From: Stropharia rugosoannulata
Lineage: Eukaryota; Basidiomycota; Agaricomycetes; Agaricales; Strophariaceae
DNA: 64,000 bases
Reading direction: 5' to 3'
Assembly (NCBI GenBank): GCA_028532985.1
Contig: JANCIK010000008.1
Span: 1,984,001-2,048,000 of the forward strand
In this document: piece by piece, positions 49,784 through 62,263 of the stretch
Layout: each line of letters begins with the position of its first letter
How positions within the stretch are numbered: position 1 is the stretch's first letter
Notes under the pieces: model-generated
What the model saw: the letters and a program-made list of their open reading frames with translations, nothing else
What the model was told of the DNA's origin: nothing
The model's database searches: none
Program-made: the position numbers and the translations under genes

Positions 49784-51423
49784 ATGGCGGATGCTGGTAT
49801 GAAGAATTGCAACTTACTTGTCACTAATGAATCAATTGGCTCATACATTACTCAGGTTTTTTCAAAGGCACATCGGCCGACCAGGACAGGCGCTTCTCTG
49901 ACAAGGAGGTGAAGCTGTTGAAAACTATCAAGTTCCCACCCGAGTTCGACAAAAAGGCGAGTTCCATGCCACTTTACTACATCAAGACTTGCTAATTGGC
50001 AAGAACATCAGGTTGATATGAGGAAAGTCAATCTCAATGTCATTAGGCCATGGATAGCGAAAAAAATCATCGAGCTCATAGGATTCGAGGACGAGGTGGT
50101 CGTTGAATATGCTATGGGCCTTCTGGAAGACGAGCAGCAACCGGTGCGTCTATGCCTTACTGCATTTTCGCATATAAATTAAGTTGACATTGCTTTACAG
50201 ACCCCCGACCCAAAGAAAATGCAAATCAACTTGACAGGATTTTTGACGAAGGATACACCTGCCTTTATGGAGTCGCTTTGGAAGCTCCTCCTTGAAGCCC
50301 AGCAGGATATTACTGGCGTCCCTCGGACATTTGTGGAACAGAAAAAGGAAGAGATGCGGAAGGCACGGGAGGGTGATACACGTGCTATCGACGAACGGGA
50401 CCGGAGAGCCCGGTTGGACGAAATACGTGACGGGGACCATGGGGGGCGTGGGGGCGGGCGTGGCGGGCGTGGCGAAGGACGTGGGAGGGGCCGTGGTCGT
50501 GGTGGCCGCGGTGGCTTCGACGACAGAGGAGACAGACAGCGAGACTCGGGCTGGGGCAACAGAGGCGGGGGTCCTGGTGGGGTGAGTATTGTATCCACTT
50601 GTGCATTCATCATCACATTTACAATTCATCTAGCCTCCTCGTCGTCGTTTCTCTCGATCACCACCACCCCACATTCGCAAGCGGTCCATTTCTTCGCATC
50701 GTTCTCGGTCTCCGCGCAGATACAGATCGCCTCCCCGTCGCAGGTCCGTCTCGCGGGACAGCAGCTCTCGTTCCCGGTCTCGCACGCGCTCTCCGCCGCC
50801 CAGAAGAAGGTCTCCCGGCCGCAGACCCAGTCCACCCCGCCGGTCGCCCCGTCGCTCACCGTCGCGCTCGATGTCGCGGTCGCCGCCCCGACGAAGGCAA
50901 AAAAACTTATCTCCCACACCTCCTCCGCGTGACCGAGACAGGCGATTCAAGGATCGAGTCAGCCGTAGCCCCCCGCCGAACAGGCGCCGCAGGCCCTCGC
51001 GCTCTCCATCTCGCTCGCGCAGCCGTTCGCCTCCACGCAAGTATGCTCGCAGGCGCAGCGGCACCCCTGTCGGGCGCAAGCGTAGCATGAGCCCGCCGCG
51101 CCGCCGCAGGCGCAGCCCGTCTTATTCACGGTCACAATCACGTTCTCCGCCGCCGCCTCGACGAAGGAGTCCCCCACCTGGCAAAGGCGCTTCTTCTCTT
51201 GCAACAAAACGCCGTGACAGCCCTTCACGGTCGCCCAGCAGGTCCCGTTCCGGTTCGGGTTCCGTGTCGCCCGCGAGGCTTTCCAAGCGCGCTGACGACC
51301 GAATGGAAGTCGACCGGCCTGCAGCAAGCGGTGCAGGCGAACTGAGGATCAAAGGCCAGGCCGAGGTCGAACGCAGGAAAAGTAAGTGGGAAGAACCAGT
51401 TCACGATGTGCGAGGTTATTGCT
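49784..51423 (+). CDS. SRRM1: SRRM1-like splicing co-activator (PWI domain, RS domain)
   Basis: Nuclear splicing and mRNA 3'-processing co-activator. Exons 49784-49796 (13 nt), 49856-49956, 50012-50143, 50201-50581, then 50634 onward. The start reads MADAGFFKGTSADQDRRFSDKE. The PWI domain follows (VIRPWIAKKIIELIGFEDEVVVEYAMGLL, then MQINLTGFLTKDTPAFMESLWKLLLEAQ). Next come a charged linker, an RG/RGG box (GGRGGRGEGRGRGRGR) and about 250 residues of RS/RSP-rich sequence with PPRRR units. The second intron starts with GC instead of GT (AAG|GCGAGT, 49957). The 3' end is unclear: the frame stops at 51423, but a conserved-looking tail (NNELEKRENELKEKALRNKV, RSRKKS) lies at 51467-51558 and does not join in frame with the strong donor at 51381. 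Confidence 0.85.
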
Positions 51424-51558
51424 GATTTTTATGGAGCGTATGCTGACAACACATTATTTTTACAGAATAGTGGGAACAACGAGCTTGAAAAGCGGGAGAA
51501 CGAGTTGAAGGAAAAGGCGTTGAGGAACAAGGTCATGCGCTCGCGCAAGAAGAGTTAG

Positions 51559-52568
51559 GCATACTCGAAGAGAAGGGCCCAGGAGTGACGGCAGATCGTC
51601 ACAGCAAGTAAAAAAAAAATAACTACATTTTTCTGCTCCTGTGTTATATATGTTACTCAGTTTTCTTTCTATAGATAGGTTGATTTCGATATGACATGAT
51701 TATGCTGCCTTTAGCCGCCCTTGCAATCAAATCTTTGTACGTTGGTCGCGAATTTTTATCTTCTTAGACATCCGGCAATGAGCTGATTGAGCATATGCCG
51801 CGAGGTGGATAGTTAGCATATTGACCTTTCCCTTTCCAAGTGATTATTCGTACTATTTGGGTAACAACTGCCTACAGACTACATGCTCAGATAATTAGGG
51901 TCTTCAAAATGGCACAAGCCTGCATATTTTGACCAATAACAATTGGTTTGAATAGACTGTACATGTTTTTACTTCAGCTCTCCCAAACTGGTCTGACAGA
52001 CAATAGCCTTTTCCTAAACATTTGAATTGTTCGTAGGCACTCTCGCCAAAGTTCATTTGGTCTGGTCTGCAAGGTTATGTAGCTTGTGTGGCTGGCTTGA
52101 GCGCGTATCATTTGAGTTAGGTCAGCGTTTTCGAGATATTGTGCAGTAAACATCCTGTAGTGCGGAATGTAGAGTATGAATACTGTTTAACTAAGATCAT
52201 CGTCTGCCAATTAATGTGCTGTAGTCAGTTTTAATTCACTTGTGTTCATGACGAATCCACTTTCGTGTCGGGCTCGACCTACAGATATTTGCAAGAAAGA
52301 GACGACGCTTGAACTCCGTAATTCACTCTTCTCTGTGAAGAGCAAATTTGTGTCGAGTGTTGAAAACATATAGCGGTTTTCTCCTAGAAATTCCATCGCA
52401 AACTTGCAAAAGAAGTTCAACGTCAACGTGAGTGCATAAGACTCACCGAAGCTTCGAAGCTGAGCGCTGAATTTCATCACGTTTTTAAGTGTAAAGAAAT
52501 GGAATTAAATAAGTACAAATGATTATACACTGAAACCATAAAGATAGCGAGATGCGAGAGGAAAAAAT
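51559..52568. other. Intergenic between convergent genes
   Basis: About 1 kb between the 3' ends of the SRRM1-like and H2B genes. AT-rich; no supported gene. A poly-A-like run lies at 51609-51618. Confidence 0.45.
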
Positions 52569-53162
52569 CTACTTGGCTCCTGCCGACGAGAACTCTAGAG
52601 GAAAAAATAAGAAAACTGAACCGGGAAAACGCCCAAAGAAACTCACTCGTTACTGATTTCGTGCCTTCTGAGATGGCGTGCTTGGCAAGCTCTCCAGGCA
52701 GGATGAGGCGGACAGAGGTTTGGATTTCGCGGGAGGAGATCGTTGACTTCTTGGAGTAAGAAGCAAGTTCTGCACATGGTTTAGAACAAGATAGGCACAA
52801 GAAGGAAAAGAGTACACACTGGAGGCCTCAGTGGCAATTCGCTCGAAGATATCATTGACGAAGCTGTTGAGAATAGCCATCGCCTTGTTCGAGATACCAG
52901 TATCGGGGTGGACCTGTTTGAGGACTGGACAAAAAATCAGACGCGTTAAAGCAGAACAGACGCGTCAAAACACACCCTTGTAGATGTATGAGGAGTAGGT
53001 CTCCTTTCGGACCTTCTTGCGCTTCTTCTTGTCACCGTCAGCTGTGGTGGCGGAAGCTTTGGCAGTCTTCTTCGCGGCCTTGACGCCCTCAGATTTGGCG
53101 GGGGCCTTGGAGGCAGTGGAGGCAGGTGCTTTGCCGGCGGTGGAAGCGGGTTTGGGGGCCAT
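52569..53162 (-). CDS. HTB1: Histone H2B
   Basis: Core histone. The model complement(join(52569..52594, 52647..52769, 52820..52924, 52976..53162)) gives 146 aa. The N-terminal tail is Lys/Ala-rich ([15 protein letters not shown]). The histone fold reads [56 protein letters not shown] and [21 protein letters not shown], with the ubiquitinated Lys in the last motif. The C-terminus is FSSAGAK. The last exon is 26 nt. It is divergently paired with H2A across 347 bp, the usual fungal arrangement. The presence of three introns is normal for basidiomycete histones. Confidence 0.97.
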
Positions 53163-53509
53163 TTGATCGAGTTGTGGTGGGATGTAAGGTGGTAGTGTGA
53201 GGAGCGGAAGAACGGTGGTCGGTTATATACAGTCGCGTTCGTTTGTCCGTGTTTGAAATTTCGCGTCTTTGTTGATTAATCGTACGCGTTCGGCGCATCA
53301 CGTGCCCGTGGGCATGCGCTTGTTGAACCTTATTTCGTTTGTTGTTTACGCGAGACGACTGGCTCGTGCGTCCTTTCTCTTTCCTGTATAAATACTGCAC
53401 GACGATGACGGTCACAAGCAATTCTCCTTTCCTCTCCCCCACCACCACCTTGCTACTCGTAGCTCTTACACCTTAACCACTACCACCACCACAACTACAT
53501 CTCATCAAC
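53163..53509. promoter_or_regulatory. Shared H2B/H2A divergent promoter
   Basis: 347 bp between the two histone start codons. TATA-like TATATA lies near 53223 toward H2B and TATAAATA near 53388 toward H2A; a CACGTG E-box-like element (ATCACGTGCC) is at about 53298-53305. The H2A leader is rich in CACCAC repeats. Co-ordinated S-phase expression is expected from known histone pairs. Confidence 0.7.
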
Positions 53510-54107
<598 letters not shown>

Positions 54108-54296
54108 ATATATTTTTGTTATGCTGCTCTGTATTTTGCGTTCAAGGTTGTACTTTTGCACTTGTATTATTTCTACGTAATTATTACTTCTTTCTCTGAC
54201 CATGCCTGAATTCGTCGCGTGCAATCCACAAAGCCAATCAGTAATGTCCAACGACATAATTCTGTTACTGTGCACGATACAACCTCCCTGAAGCGT

Positions 54297-56016
54297 CTAC
54301 CATTCCCTCAAGCTTCCGTCATCTCCCCTCCATGTCGTATTCTTCCAAGCAGGCTCCGACATATGTTGCTCAGATCGTTCTCGTACCAGCAATTCGTTGA
54401 TGCTAATCCCGAGTCCTGGAGCTGTAGGATGGAAGAAATTGGATTTTTCAACGTGGTGAGAAGCAATGTCTTTACCTCGGGGGACATCAATATGGCCTTC
54501 CTTTACGCTGAATATGCTCGGGCTGTCGAGGTAAGTATACAAATCTGCAACGTCTGGTTGATTATAGTGAATCTACACTTTGTTAGGTTTTTTCAATTGC
54601 CTCGGAAGTATTTGACTCTTCACCTCCCAGCTCATTTCCTGAATGAAGACTTGCGACCGTAATCAATCAATTTACTCAGCATCGCATACAAAGACCTAGT
54701 TGACTCACAATTCGGAACCGCAGCAGCTACCTGTATGCATGCTGCCAGTGCAATTGGGCCCAGTGGGCAGTGCGGTGCAAGGCCGACGTCATAAGTCTCT
54801 GCCATCGATGCTATACGGAAAAGCTCGGAAATACCACCACAATGGGAAACCTACGACGAAGCGACATGCGTCATCTTCAGTCACCTTCCAAGTTCAGTTG
54901 ATGGGGTGAAAAAATCGACCTACATCTGGTTGTGCAATGTCAATTGCGCGCGATTCGAAGTAAGGGCGGAAGTCATTTCTTGAAAAGAGTCTCTCGCCCA
55001 GAGCGATGGGCGTGCTGACGAGCCGGGCAAGGTCCGCTATTTCTAATGGATGTCCGGGTAGTAGCGGCTCTGGAGAGACAAGTATGGTCAGTTTCTGAGC
55101 TAATTTGTTAATTGAAGAATGTGACGTTAACGTTACCTTCAATGAACAGAGGTCGGTGCGGCTCGAGCAGCCGGGCTAGTTGGCGCGCCATACCTTTGTG
55201 CAGGCGACCGTGGAAATCGACACCCACATCAAGACCTAACGTACGAACGTCCTGGAGGCGACGTACTGCTATATCCAGCGTCGCAGGCGAGTCGATCCAC
55301 GCCACAGCATCTGTATCCGCGCAAGTCCCAAGTTCAAGTGGGCACGTTAGAATTACCGAACGCAAACCATTAGCATGGCCTAAGCTTTGTGGACCACCAC
55401 CGTTCCCATAGGAAGGGCGTCAGATGAAGCTACAGTCCACTTACCCGTGGCGTTCATTTTCACCGCTGTGAAGCCCTGCTCCTTGCGCCTCTGCGCCGCC
55501 GCGACAAGATCCGCGAAATCGTCCCCGCCGATCCATCCATACACGCGTACACGATCGCGTACACTTCCCCCGAGCAGCTCGTAGACGGGCACACCGAGCT
55601 TTTTGCCCTTAATGTCCCACAATGCGATGTCCAACCCCGAAAGTGCGCTCTGTGTGTCCATTGGAGGTTGATCAGCATCGGGCCCTTTGACGGGGAGAGG
55701 CTTTTACCATCAGCACGGGCCCGCCTCGATAGAACCGGCCCCGGACAGCGGTCTGCCAGATGTCCTGGATATTGTCCGCGTTTGTCCCCACAAAGCGTTG
55801 CAGGTCGAGGAAGGCGCCCTCAATCGCCTCAGTGTGCCCTTCAAGTGTAGCCTCTCCCCAGCCGACCAGGCCGTCAACCGTCTCAACGCGCACGAAAAGC
55901 CAGCGAGGAGGGACACGGAACGTCTGAAGGTCAAGGTATAACGTTAGAATGGATCTCAGATCTGACGACGGATGCGACAAGTCCACCTCGATTTTGGAGA
56001 TCGGCGAGGGTGTCAT
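54297..56016 (-). CDS. Mandelate racemase/muconate lactonizing family enzyme (D-galactonate dehydratase-like)
   Basis: Enolase-superfamily sugar-acid dehydratase, probably cytosolic. ATG at 56016 ([13 protein letters not shown]). Family blocks in order: [69 protein letters not shown] (Lys), [18 protein letters not shown] (metal Asp), LFIEG (metal Glu), [14 protein letters not shown] (metal Glu), [24 protein letters not shown] (Asp/His dyad split by an intron after the Asp), [19 protein letters not shown], and the end [17 protein letters not shown] ... [11 protein letters not shown]. Most introns were found by eye. The exon between FIQEMSW and YTYLDSP seems shorter than usual for the family and should be rechecked. 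All main catalytic residues are present, so the enzyme is probably active. Galactonate as substrate is a family guess. Confidence 0.85.
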
Positions 56017-56881
56017 AATGTGATGGGTATGAATAATGGGTTACGGAAGATGGAAGGGAACGGACATGAGCTTTTCATTCTGAGGCCCGCTGGTGTGTGT
56101 GTGGAGAACATGCAATCCGGAATCCGGGGCCAGTAGCGTGGTGTCCTACCCCACATGCATGGATGAAATGTTTATCCGACAGGCGACATGTCTTCCGTGA
56201 AATCCTATCAAGCCGGAACAATTAGCTGAAAATATCCTTAACGCATGTAGAGACATCTACATTATATGACACCAGACAAGGAAGCATGATGTTTACCTAG
56301 TTAGACGACGCGCCACGTTCAATACTCTGACAAGAAACTTGTGTAACCTTTGGTACGGTTCCCAACTTCTTATTTGCTACTAAGCTCATTGTGCGAAAGA
56401 TTCTGATAGTTGATTCTCAGCAATCGACAAACTAGGAATCTGAGAGCAATCGTTCAAGGAATCATTTGTGTTTCTAAGCATCAAACATTTGCGTGGCCTC
56501 GAACTACAGGTGTTCCTAGCACCTGGGTTGCGCATGGGCAGATATGACCATATCTAAACATCACCTTACTGTCGACTGCTTACTCCGTGCCTCGCCCGTT
56601 AACATCCAACTAGATGTAGCACCAGGGCTCAGATGGGTGCTCAAAATAATCTGGTGAAGAAGGTAAGTACCTTGTCATATACTCGCCGATTATTTTGGAC
56701 TGAATATACAGCTCACTTCATTGTTTTTATAGCAACGTTGAAGAATTGGTAGAATTATGACCAATCATTCTAATTCGTGGACTGCCCAAGCATTCGATTA
56801 GGCCGCTCTGCTTTGAATGGTATATAAACTCTATGAGAAGGCCTGTTTGCGATACTTAACTCCCGGCGTATCTTCCAAAGG
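56017..56881. other. Intergenic, divergent promoters
   Basis: About 0.86 kb between divergent start codons at 56016 and 56882. No gene recognised. Confidence 0.4.
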
Positions 56882-58058
56882 ATGTTACTCCAATTTCTAC
56901 TCCTCCTTTACGCTGGAATACTGCTGGTATCAGCTTACCCTGATTACCCCGAGACAAACCAAGGCCATGCAGACTTCACTAGACGAGCACTCAAAAGTCT
57001 TCCGGCCATAACTCCTGCCCAGTTCTCTGCGGACTTCACTGCCAATTGCTCTACAGCCCCGTCTGACTCTGCAGTTGGTACCTTCGCAATTGTGACATCT
57101 GCATCCCAGACTGCGACAGAGACATATAACATACAGGTAAGCAAAAACGATTTCCTCAAGCGTACTTTATATGGAACTGAGCGACGATGGCATCTAGAAC
57201 GCGTTCACCGTTATCTCTTACCAAGTCTCTGCGTTTGAACAGGTACTTGCCCAGTGGAACTCTATATCCCATGTGCGCTGGCTATTGTCCGAATGATTTG
57301 CAAAACCCTTGGCTGATATAACTACCTACTTCTATCAAGCAATGGGGAATGGTCCTGGGCATCTCAGTTAATACGGCTAATACTACAGCCAACAACGCTG
57401 AACAATTCGTTAACGGTATCATACCAGACGTTATTTCTCTTGCTAATAACGGTCAGTCGAGCGGGGCGCTAGCACTTTTGAACTCTTTCATAGACGTAAG
57501 ATTCTGAACTTCACTCTCCTTTTCAAATGGACATTCATCTTCCTCCTTGTATTTGACAGATATCGGAAGCCCTGACGCAACAGGCAAATTTTTCAGTTAC
57601 CAATTTCGAGGCTCTTCAAAAAAGTTTGAGTGCATTCGCAACTGCAAACGCAAACATAACTACAGTCAACTCAATTATCTCGTCGGTAACCACCATGAAT
57701 CAAGTCCTGAATGTTTTCCTCGAGATCTGGAACGCAGTCGCAAAGGATGGATTAACAGCCACTACTTTGTTAGGCAATGTTACTGCTGGCACTATCCCTG
57801 TGAGTATTATCCCCCCATTGCTTTCCAGGTCTATAATCTAATTAATATATGTTATCTTATAAACTTCTAGAGTGTGAATATTTGGCCAACCATCGCGAAT
57901 ATCGCCTGCGTTTACCAGAACCTTGTTTCACCGTTACAAACCGTAAGCCTGATTTTTCACGTCGGGTGCTGTTAAGGAAAGCCAAGATACTTATTCATAC
58001 AAAATTTTAGTATGCTGCATATGCCATGCACATCATCAGTTCTTGTAATGGTTGTTGA
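56882..58058 (+). CDS. Secreted alpha-helical protein, copy 2
   Basis: Paralogue of 48236-49404, function unknown. ATG at 56882 with a clear signal peptide (LLQFLLLLYAGILLVSA). A dibasic site (TRRAL) precedes LKSLPAITPAQFSADF, which matches SFPAITLTQFSNEV of copy 1. Exons follow the same plan: QWGMVLGISVNTANTTANN, IPDVISLANNG, EALTQQANFSVTNFEALQKSL, VNIWPTIANIACVYQ and YAAYAMHIISSCNGC. The middle exon (57562-57800) lacks the Tyr-rich stretch of copy 1. All introns are phase 0. Cysteines are few and unpaired in pattern, so it is not a small cysteine-rich effector. The two copies are 7.5 kb apart in the same direction and well diverged. Confidence 0.62.
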
Positions 58059-58299
58059 GTGCAATATAAGTGTTCTTCCCCTTTCCTTGCCGTTTCTCTT
58101 CTATGTTCGTAAGTTCCAAGTAGCAAAAATGCTTTTGCGATAGTAAGCGGAGTGACTAGTACTAAGCGCCAATAAGCACTGACGCTATCGGACTTTCAAA
58201 TACGTTCTGTGAACTTGAACTGAACCAGTCAAGGGGGTACGTTGATAAAGGCTTACCCAGACAACCGTACGACTCTAAAGTTGAACAAAGCAGACCGGA

Positions 58300-59480
58300 A
58301 AATTGCCTCAGAAGCAGACAGTCTACACAATAGAGATGGAATCGCAATCGGTTCAATACGCTGATGCGGCACGCAAATTAGAGGCAATTCGCCACAAAAG
58401 AATGGCTTACGGGCTCAGATCCAGCTTTTGGAGGACGAAGGGGCAGCTCTTCTGGCATTTCTTTACCCCCAGCACTCTTTCCCAGCTTCATTTTGCCGGA
58501 TGCTCGAGGACGTTGTCCGGGAGATTTTTGTGGCATGCCTGGACACCGACCTGGCACAACCCAACCATGAGCAACAAAAACGCGCCCGTGCTTCTCACAC
58601 AGATCTCGAGCTATCTAAGGCGGATTGCTTTAAAAACACCTGCACTTTGCGCGGAAATTCACGTTCCAGTCATAGGATGCCTAGTTGAGAAATTGACTAA
58701 TTGTACAAGATCAGTGATGAACCGACGAATCGAGGGGGTTAAGGACTGGCTTGGACGCATCATCATACTGAATAAAGCAGACACCCCATTTCTGCGGTGC
58801 ATCGCTTTGTATCAACATGTCGTTGACTGGTCAAAAGCCCAGATATTCATGCTCCTGGTTTACGAAATTTAAATCTGGACATATTCAAACTAACTTCAGT
58901 CAATTCGACCGCTCTCATTGATCTGGCTATGGCTATGTTCTCGGTCATAACTCTGATTTCGACCGTTTACATGAATCTCACGCTGTACTCCGACGAACTA
59001 GCCATCTAGTCAGCTTGTCGTGGTACTACTAGACCCTATCAGCCTGGGGCTGATTCAGTCCTAATATGGATAATAATGGAGGAGGACTCCTACCACTAAT
59101 CAATGCACCAATGCCAAAAGCTATTGGCCTTGGTATAACCAATTATTTTCAGCCATCCTTCATCCCATTCCTCAGTCACGCAACGAATCTCCGTGAACTT
59201 CATTTTGTGGGGTCAACCTTTGACGTCATCATTAAATATCTCCGCAGTTGCCCCTCGCTCGTTGCTCTCCATGTCGTGGACAAGTACATAATGATATAGA
59301 TACTATGGATTCTATTGAAGTAGTCACTGCTACAGGCTTGGAATCATTTCTGCCGGCCTTCGCAAACGATGCCAATCAGGATGTATTGTGTCCTCAGCTG
59401 AAATTCATGTTCTGTGATTCTCCAGAAATTGTGCGCGTAGACGCTCTGCGCACTTTTATCACTGGAAGATGAGGTGTTGT
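58300..59480 (+). pseudogene. F-box/LRR-like protein gene, apparently decayed
   Basis: Mushroom-type F-box protein remnant. Pieces fall in different frames. A coiled-coil-like start is at 58336 (MESQSVQYADAARKLEAIRHKR). The F-box follows in another frame at 58430-58560 (MLEDVVREIFVACLDTDLAQPN), then a return to the first frame (APVLLTQISSYLRRIALKTPALCAEIHVPV). Leucine-rich pieces lie at about 59150-59280 (HATNLRELHFVGS, LRSCPSLVALHVV) and 59310-59472 (VVTATGLESFLPAFAN, LCPQLKFMFCDSP). No intron explains the frame changes near 58430 and 58575, and in-frame stops break the LRR part. In family members the F-box recruits SCF ubiquitin ligase; here it is probably inactive. Confidence 0.6.
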
Positions 59481-60428
59481 TATGAGCACTGGAGTCGTTG
59501 TTGATACAGAGGATCAGGGCATGTACAAAAGCATTATGAGAGAAGCAGAGAGTCATGGCTCTGTCGTCAAGCTTTATAACGGCAATAACCTATACAGAGC
59601 CCGGCATTGGGATCTGGATAACAGACTTCCCGGTAATGAATCCGTCTGGTGGTGGCATACAAACATCTTGTCTATCTACCAAGAGAACTCTTGGTATTCT
59701 CCTAGCTCTGGCCGTTGGAGGGAAATGTAATATGTAGTCCTTGTAAGCAAATAAATCTATTACAACTTGAGTGACTTCATTTTGTAAAGATGTGAAGCTG
59801 GTAAGTGCCAGACTTGACACTCGTGTGTCCTGCTCTTGGCACCAAGAGAACATTAGGCGCCCATGTGCATGAGCCATGACACCTACAGTCGTCAATCCAT
59901 GCATCACTGGGTGCTGTTAGATAAGCAGATTAAACGCCTTGTCCACATTGAAGACCAACATGACATGTATAGAGATAGACAGAACGCGTCCGTATTATGT
60001 AGCCGACGGACTATGTAGACAAATATACAAATAACAAAACAAAAAATCGTCACCAGTAGAAACCATTGTGACATAAGTTAAACTGGGAATGAGCACACGG
60101 AGAAACAAGCAGGTAGGGATTGTCCATCAGAGCGTGGTACATTAACAAATTGCAAGTACAATAGGACAAAACTGCAAAAGGCAGAACCTGAATAGACATC
60201 GTAGTTTAGTTAGTAGAAAAAGACAATAGTTTTGGACAGGCGTGCAACGACGTAGGCAGGTTAAGTACAGACAGGAAAAGAACTCGACTCGAAGCAGCAC
60301 AACAGAATGAGCAGAACAGAATTAGCCAAAAGAAGAGCCAGAGTAAGAGACCAGTAATGACAAGACAGGAGGGAAAAGTCCAGAATCGAGAACCGTAAGC
60401 ATATTTGATGCGAAGCATACACACACAA
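59481..60428. other. Intergenic, no gene seen
   Basis: The left part may be the 3' remainder of the F-box-like gene (59482-59730 is open but featureless). 60.0-60.43 kb is AT-rich and probably the 3' untranslated region of the next minus-strand gene. Confidence 0.4.
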
Positions 60429-62092
60429 TCATGAAAGTGATTCGTCCAGTCTTGCAAGGTCTTCCTTTGCCCCAAGTAAAACCTCAGTCACGACTGCCTG
60501 CCTCGCCTCGTCCTTGATCTCTTTCCAGCGGCCCTCGTACGTCCTCAGCAGCTCGTCGTACTCATCGCGCTGCCGCCGGTCGCCACGCATCGCTGTGCGT
60601 ATCACCGCGCGCAGGACACAGATGCCTGCGACCCACTCGACCTCGTCCGTCTCCCACACCGCATCGCGCGCCATCATCTCCGAAAACGCGCGCCCCATCG
60701 CGTACGCGTACCCACTGTTGTCCGAATCACCCACGCGACCCATACTCAGCATGCCAAGCTCCAGCGCCGCGGCATGGATTCGCGCCCACTGGATGTGATC
60801 TTTGCGTCGTTGCCGATCCATTGCGATGCGCTGCATCTCGTCCGAGAGCGACAGAGATGACGACGACGCTGCGGAGGTTGAACCACGCGAAGTACCGACA
60901 CTAACGCCGCTCACTGTGATCGTGCTCACGCCCACACCTGAAGGACGCGCTGGCGCAGTGGGCGTCCAGGTCGAGTACTTGCGGATCTGCATCTGTAGCG
61001 CGCGCGGGCCGGCAAGCGGGCCGGCCACTCCTGCATGAACGATGCCGGCTGGGAAGAAATTGGATGCGTCGATGAAGCGGCGGAGGTACGGGTGCGGGTC
61101 GCGGTTGAAGGTCCCGCTGGGTGTGCTCTCGGCACAGATGGCGTCGAAGAGCGCGTCGACGACGGGCGTGAGGGGCGTCGGCGATGAATTGGCGGCGCTG
61201 AAAGCAGTGACCATGTTTGCGAGCGCAGATGGGTCGAGGAGCTGCAGAAACGCGTCGCGGAGGTGCGCCTTGGTCACGTTCAGATTAATGTTGGAAATGT
61301 GCGCGGCGGGTGTGTGCGGCGGGTGGGCGGTGGCTGAGTGGGTGTGGACGGCGGTGGGCCCATGCGAGCTGTGGGCCGGCTGCTGTTGCTGCTGTTGCTG
61401 TTGCTGGGGGCCATGGGCCGAGGGGCCCGGATGGGCGGTTGCGTGGCTCGTGGATGGAGTGGAGAGCGCGGTGCTCATGGACGAGCTCGCTTGTAGGCCG
61501 CCATACTGGATGGGCGAGATGAGCGACTGGCTCGGGTTGACTGGGCTTGCGGTGGTGCTTGGTTCGTAGGTGGTGGGGTCGTTCGCGGAGGGCCCGCTGT
61601 TGGACCAGCCGAGGGCGGAGGACTGGGGTAGGGTGGGGAGCGGGTAGGGCGGGGAGCGCTGGGCAGGCTGCTTGCCCTTGGGGTCGGATTTCTTGCCCCC
61701 CGAGCGGGGGCGGCCCTCGAGCTTGCGGCGGGTGCGGCCGACGGTGTTTTTGAACCAGTTGTAGATTTGCTGGGTCGGGTCAGCGACACGGGGGTCGTTG
61801 GAATCTGGGCTGACGCACCTCCTTGAAGCGGGACTCGGCCTCCTCTACACCGATGAATTCATCGGGCAGCCCAAAGGTGACAATGAAATCCTGGGCGCGC
61901 TCGAGGGCAAACTTCTTCGCATCGCCGCGAATGGAACCCTGCGAGCGGCGTTCGAACTCAGGTAGGCTGCTGTCGGCGGGTAAGGATGAGGTGCAAGTCG
62001 AATCAGTTCACCCACCCTTTCAGAAACGCAAGCTGCTGGTCGCTGTATGCTTTCGGCAGACGGGGCTTGTGTACCCTGGGATCGCTCGACAT
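60429..62092 (-). CDS. Uncharacterised basidiomycete protein with polyQ tract
   Basis: Function not recognised. It ends at 60429 (DLARLDESLS). The main exon runs up to about 61760. Upstream exons give FALERAQDFIVTFGLPDEF and YSDQQLAFLKGSLPEFERRSQ. I used the ATG at 62092, but the frame is open further upstream (GDLEGFWTRLWSEMSSDPRV), so a start beyond 62092 is possible. A conserved-looking block reads QIYNWFKNTVGRTRRKLEGRPRS, basic and nuclear-like. A CAG/CTG tract (61381-61407) codes for nine Gln. The C-terminal 250 residues are helical (WARIHAAALELGMLSMGR, WVAGICVLRAVIRTAMRGDRR). Codon use is very GC-rich. Confidence 0.6.
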
Positions 62093-62263
62093 CTCAGACC
62101 ACAAACGCGTCCAAAATCCCTCCAAATCCCCACCATCACCAACCGCAACTTGCCGGGTTCCACGCCCATATTTAGTCAAATCCCGAAATTATGAGCATTC
62201 AACAAACTATGGTATATGATATCTATCTAGCAACATATAATAAAACTATATCCCTTCGATCTC

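Noticed and set aside
50179..51090. Several long frames in the RS region of the SRRM1-like gene
   Set aside because: They are frame shadows of Arg/Ser/Pro-rich coding sequence of high GC content.
54219..54662. Plus-strand open frame of 147 codons
   Set aside because: It is antisense to the C-terminal exons of the racemase-family enzyme, whose motifs (APGLGI, GSLREW) are clear on the minus strand.
61042..62200. Plus-strand frames opposite the polyQ protein
   Set aside because: Antisense shadows; the minus strand has the repeat-encoded Gln tract and consistent splice sites.
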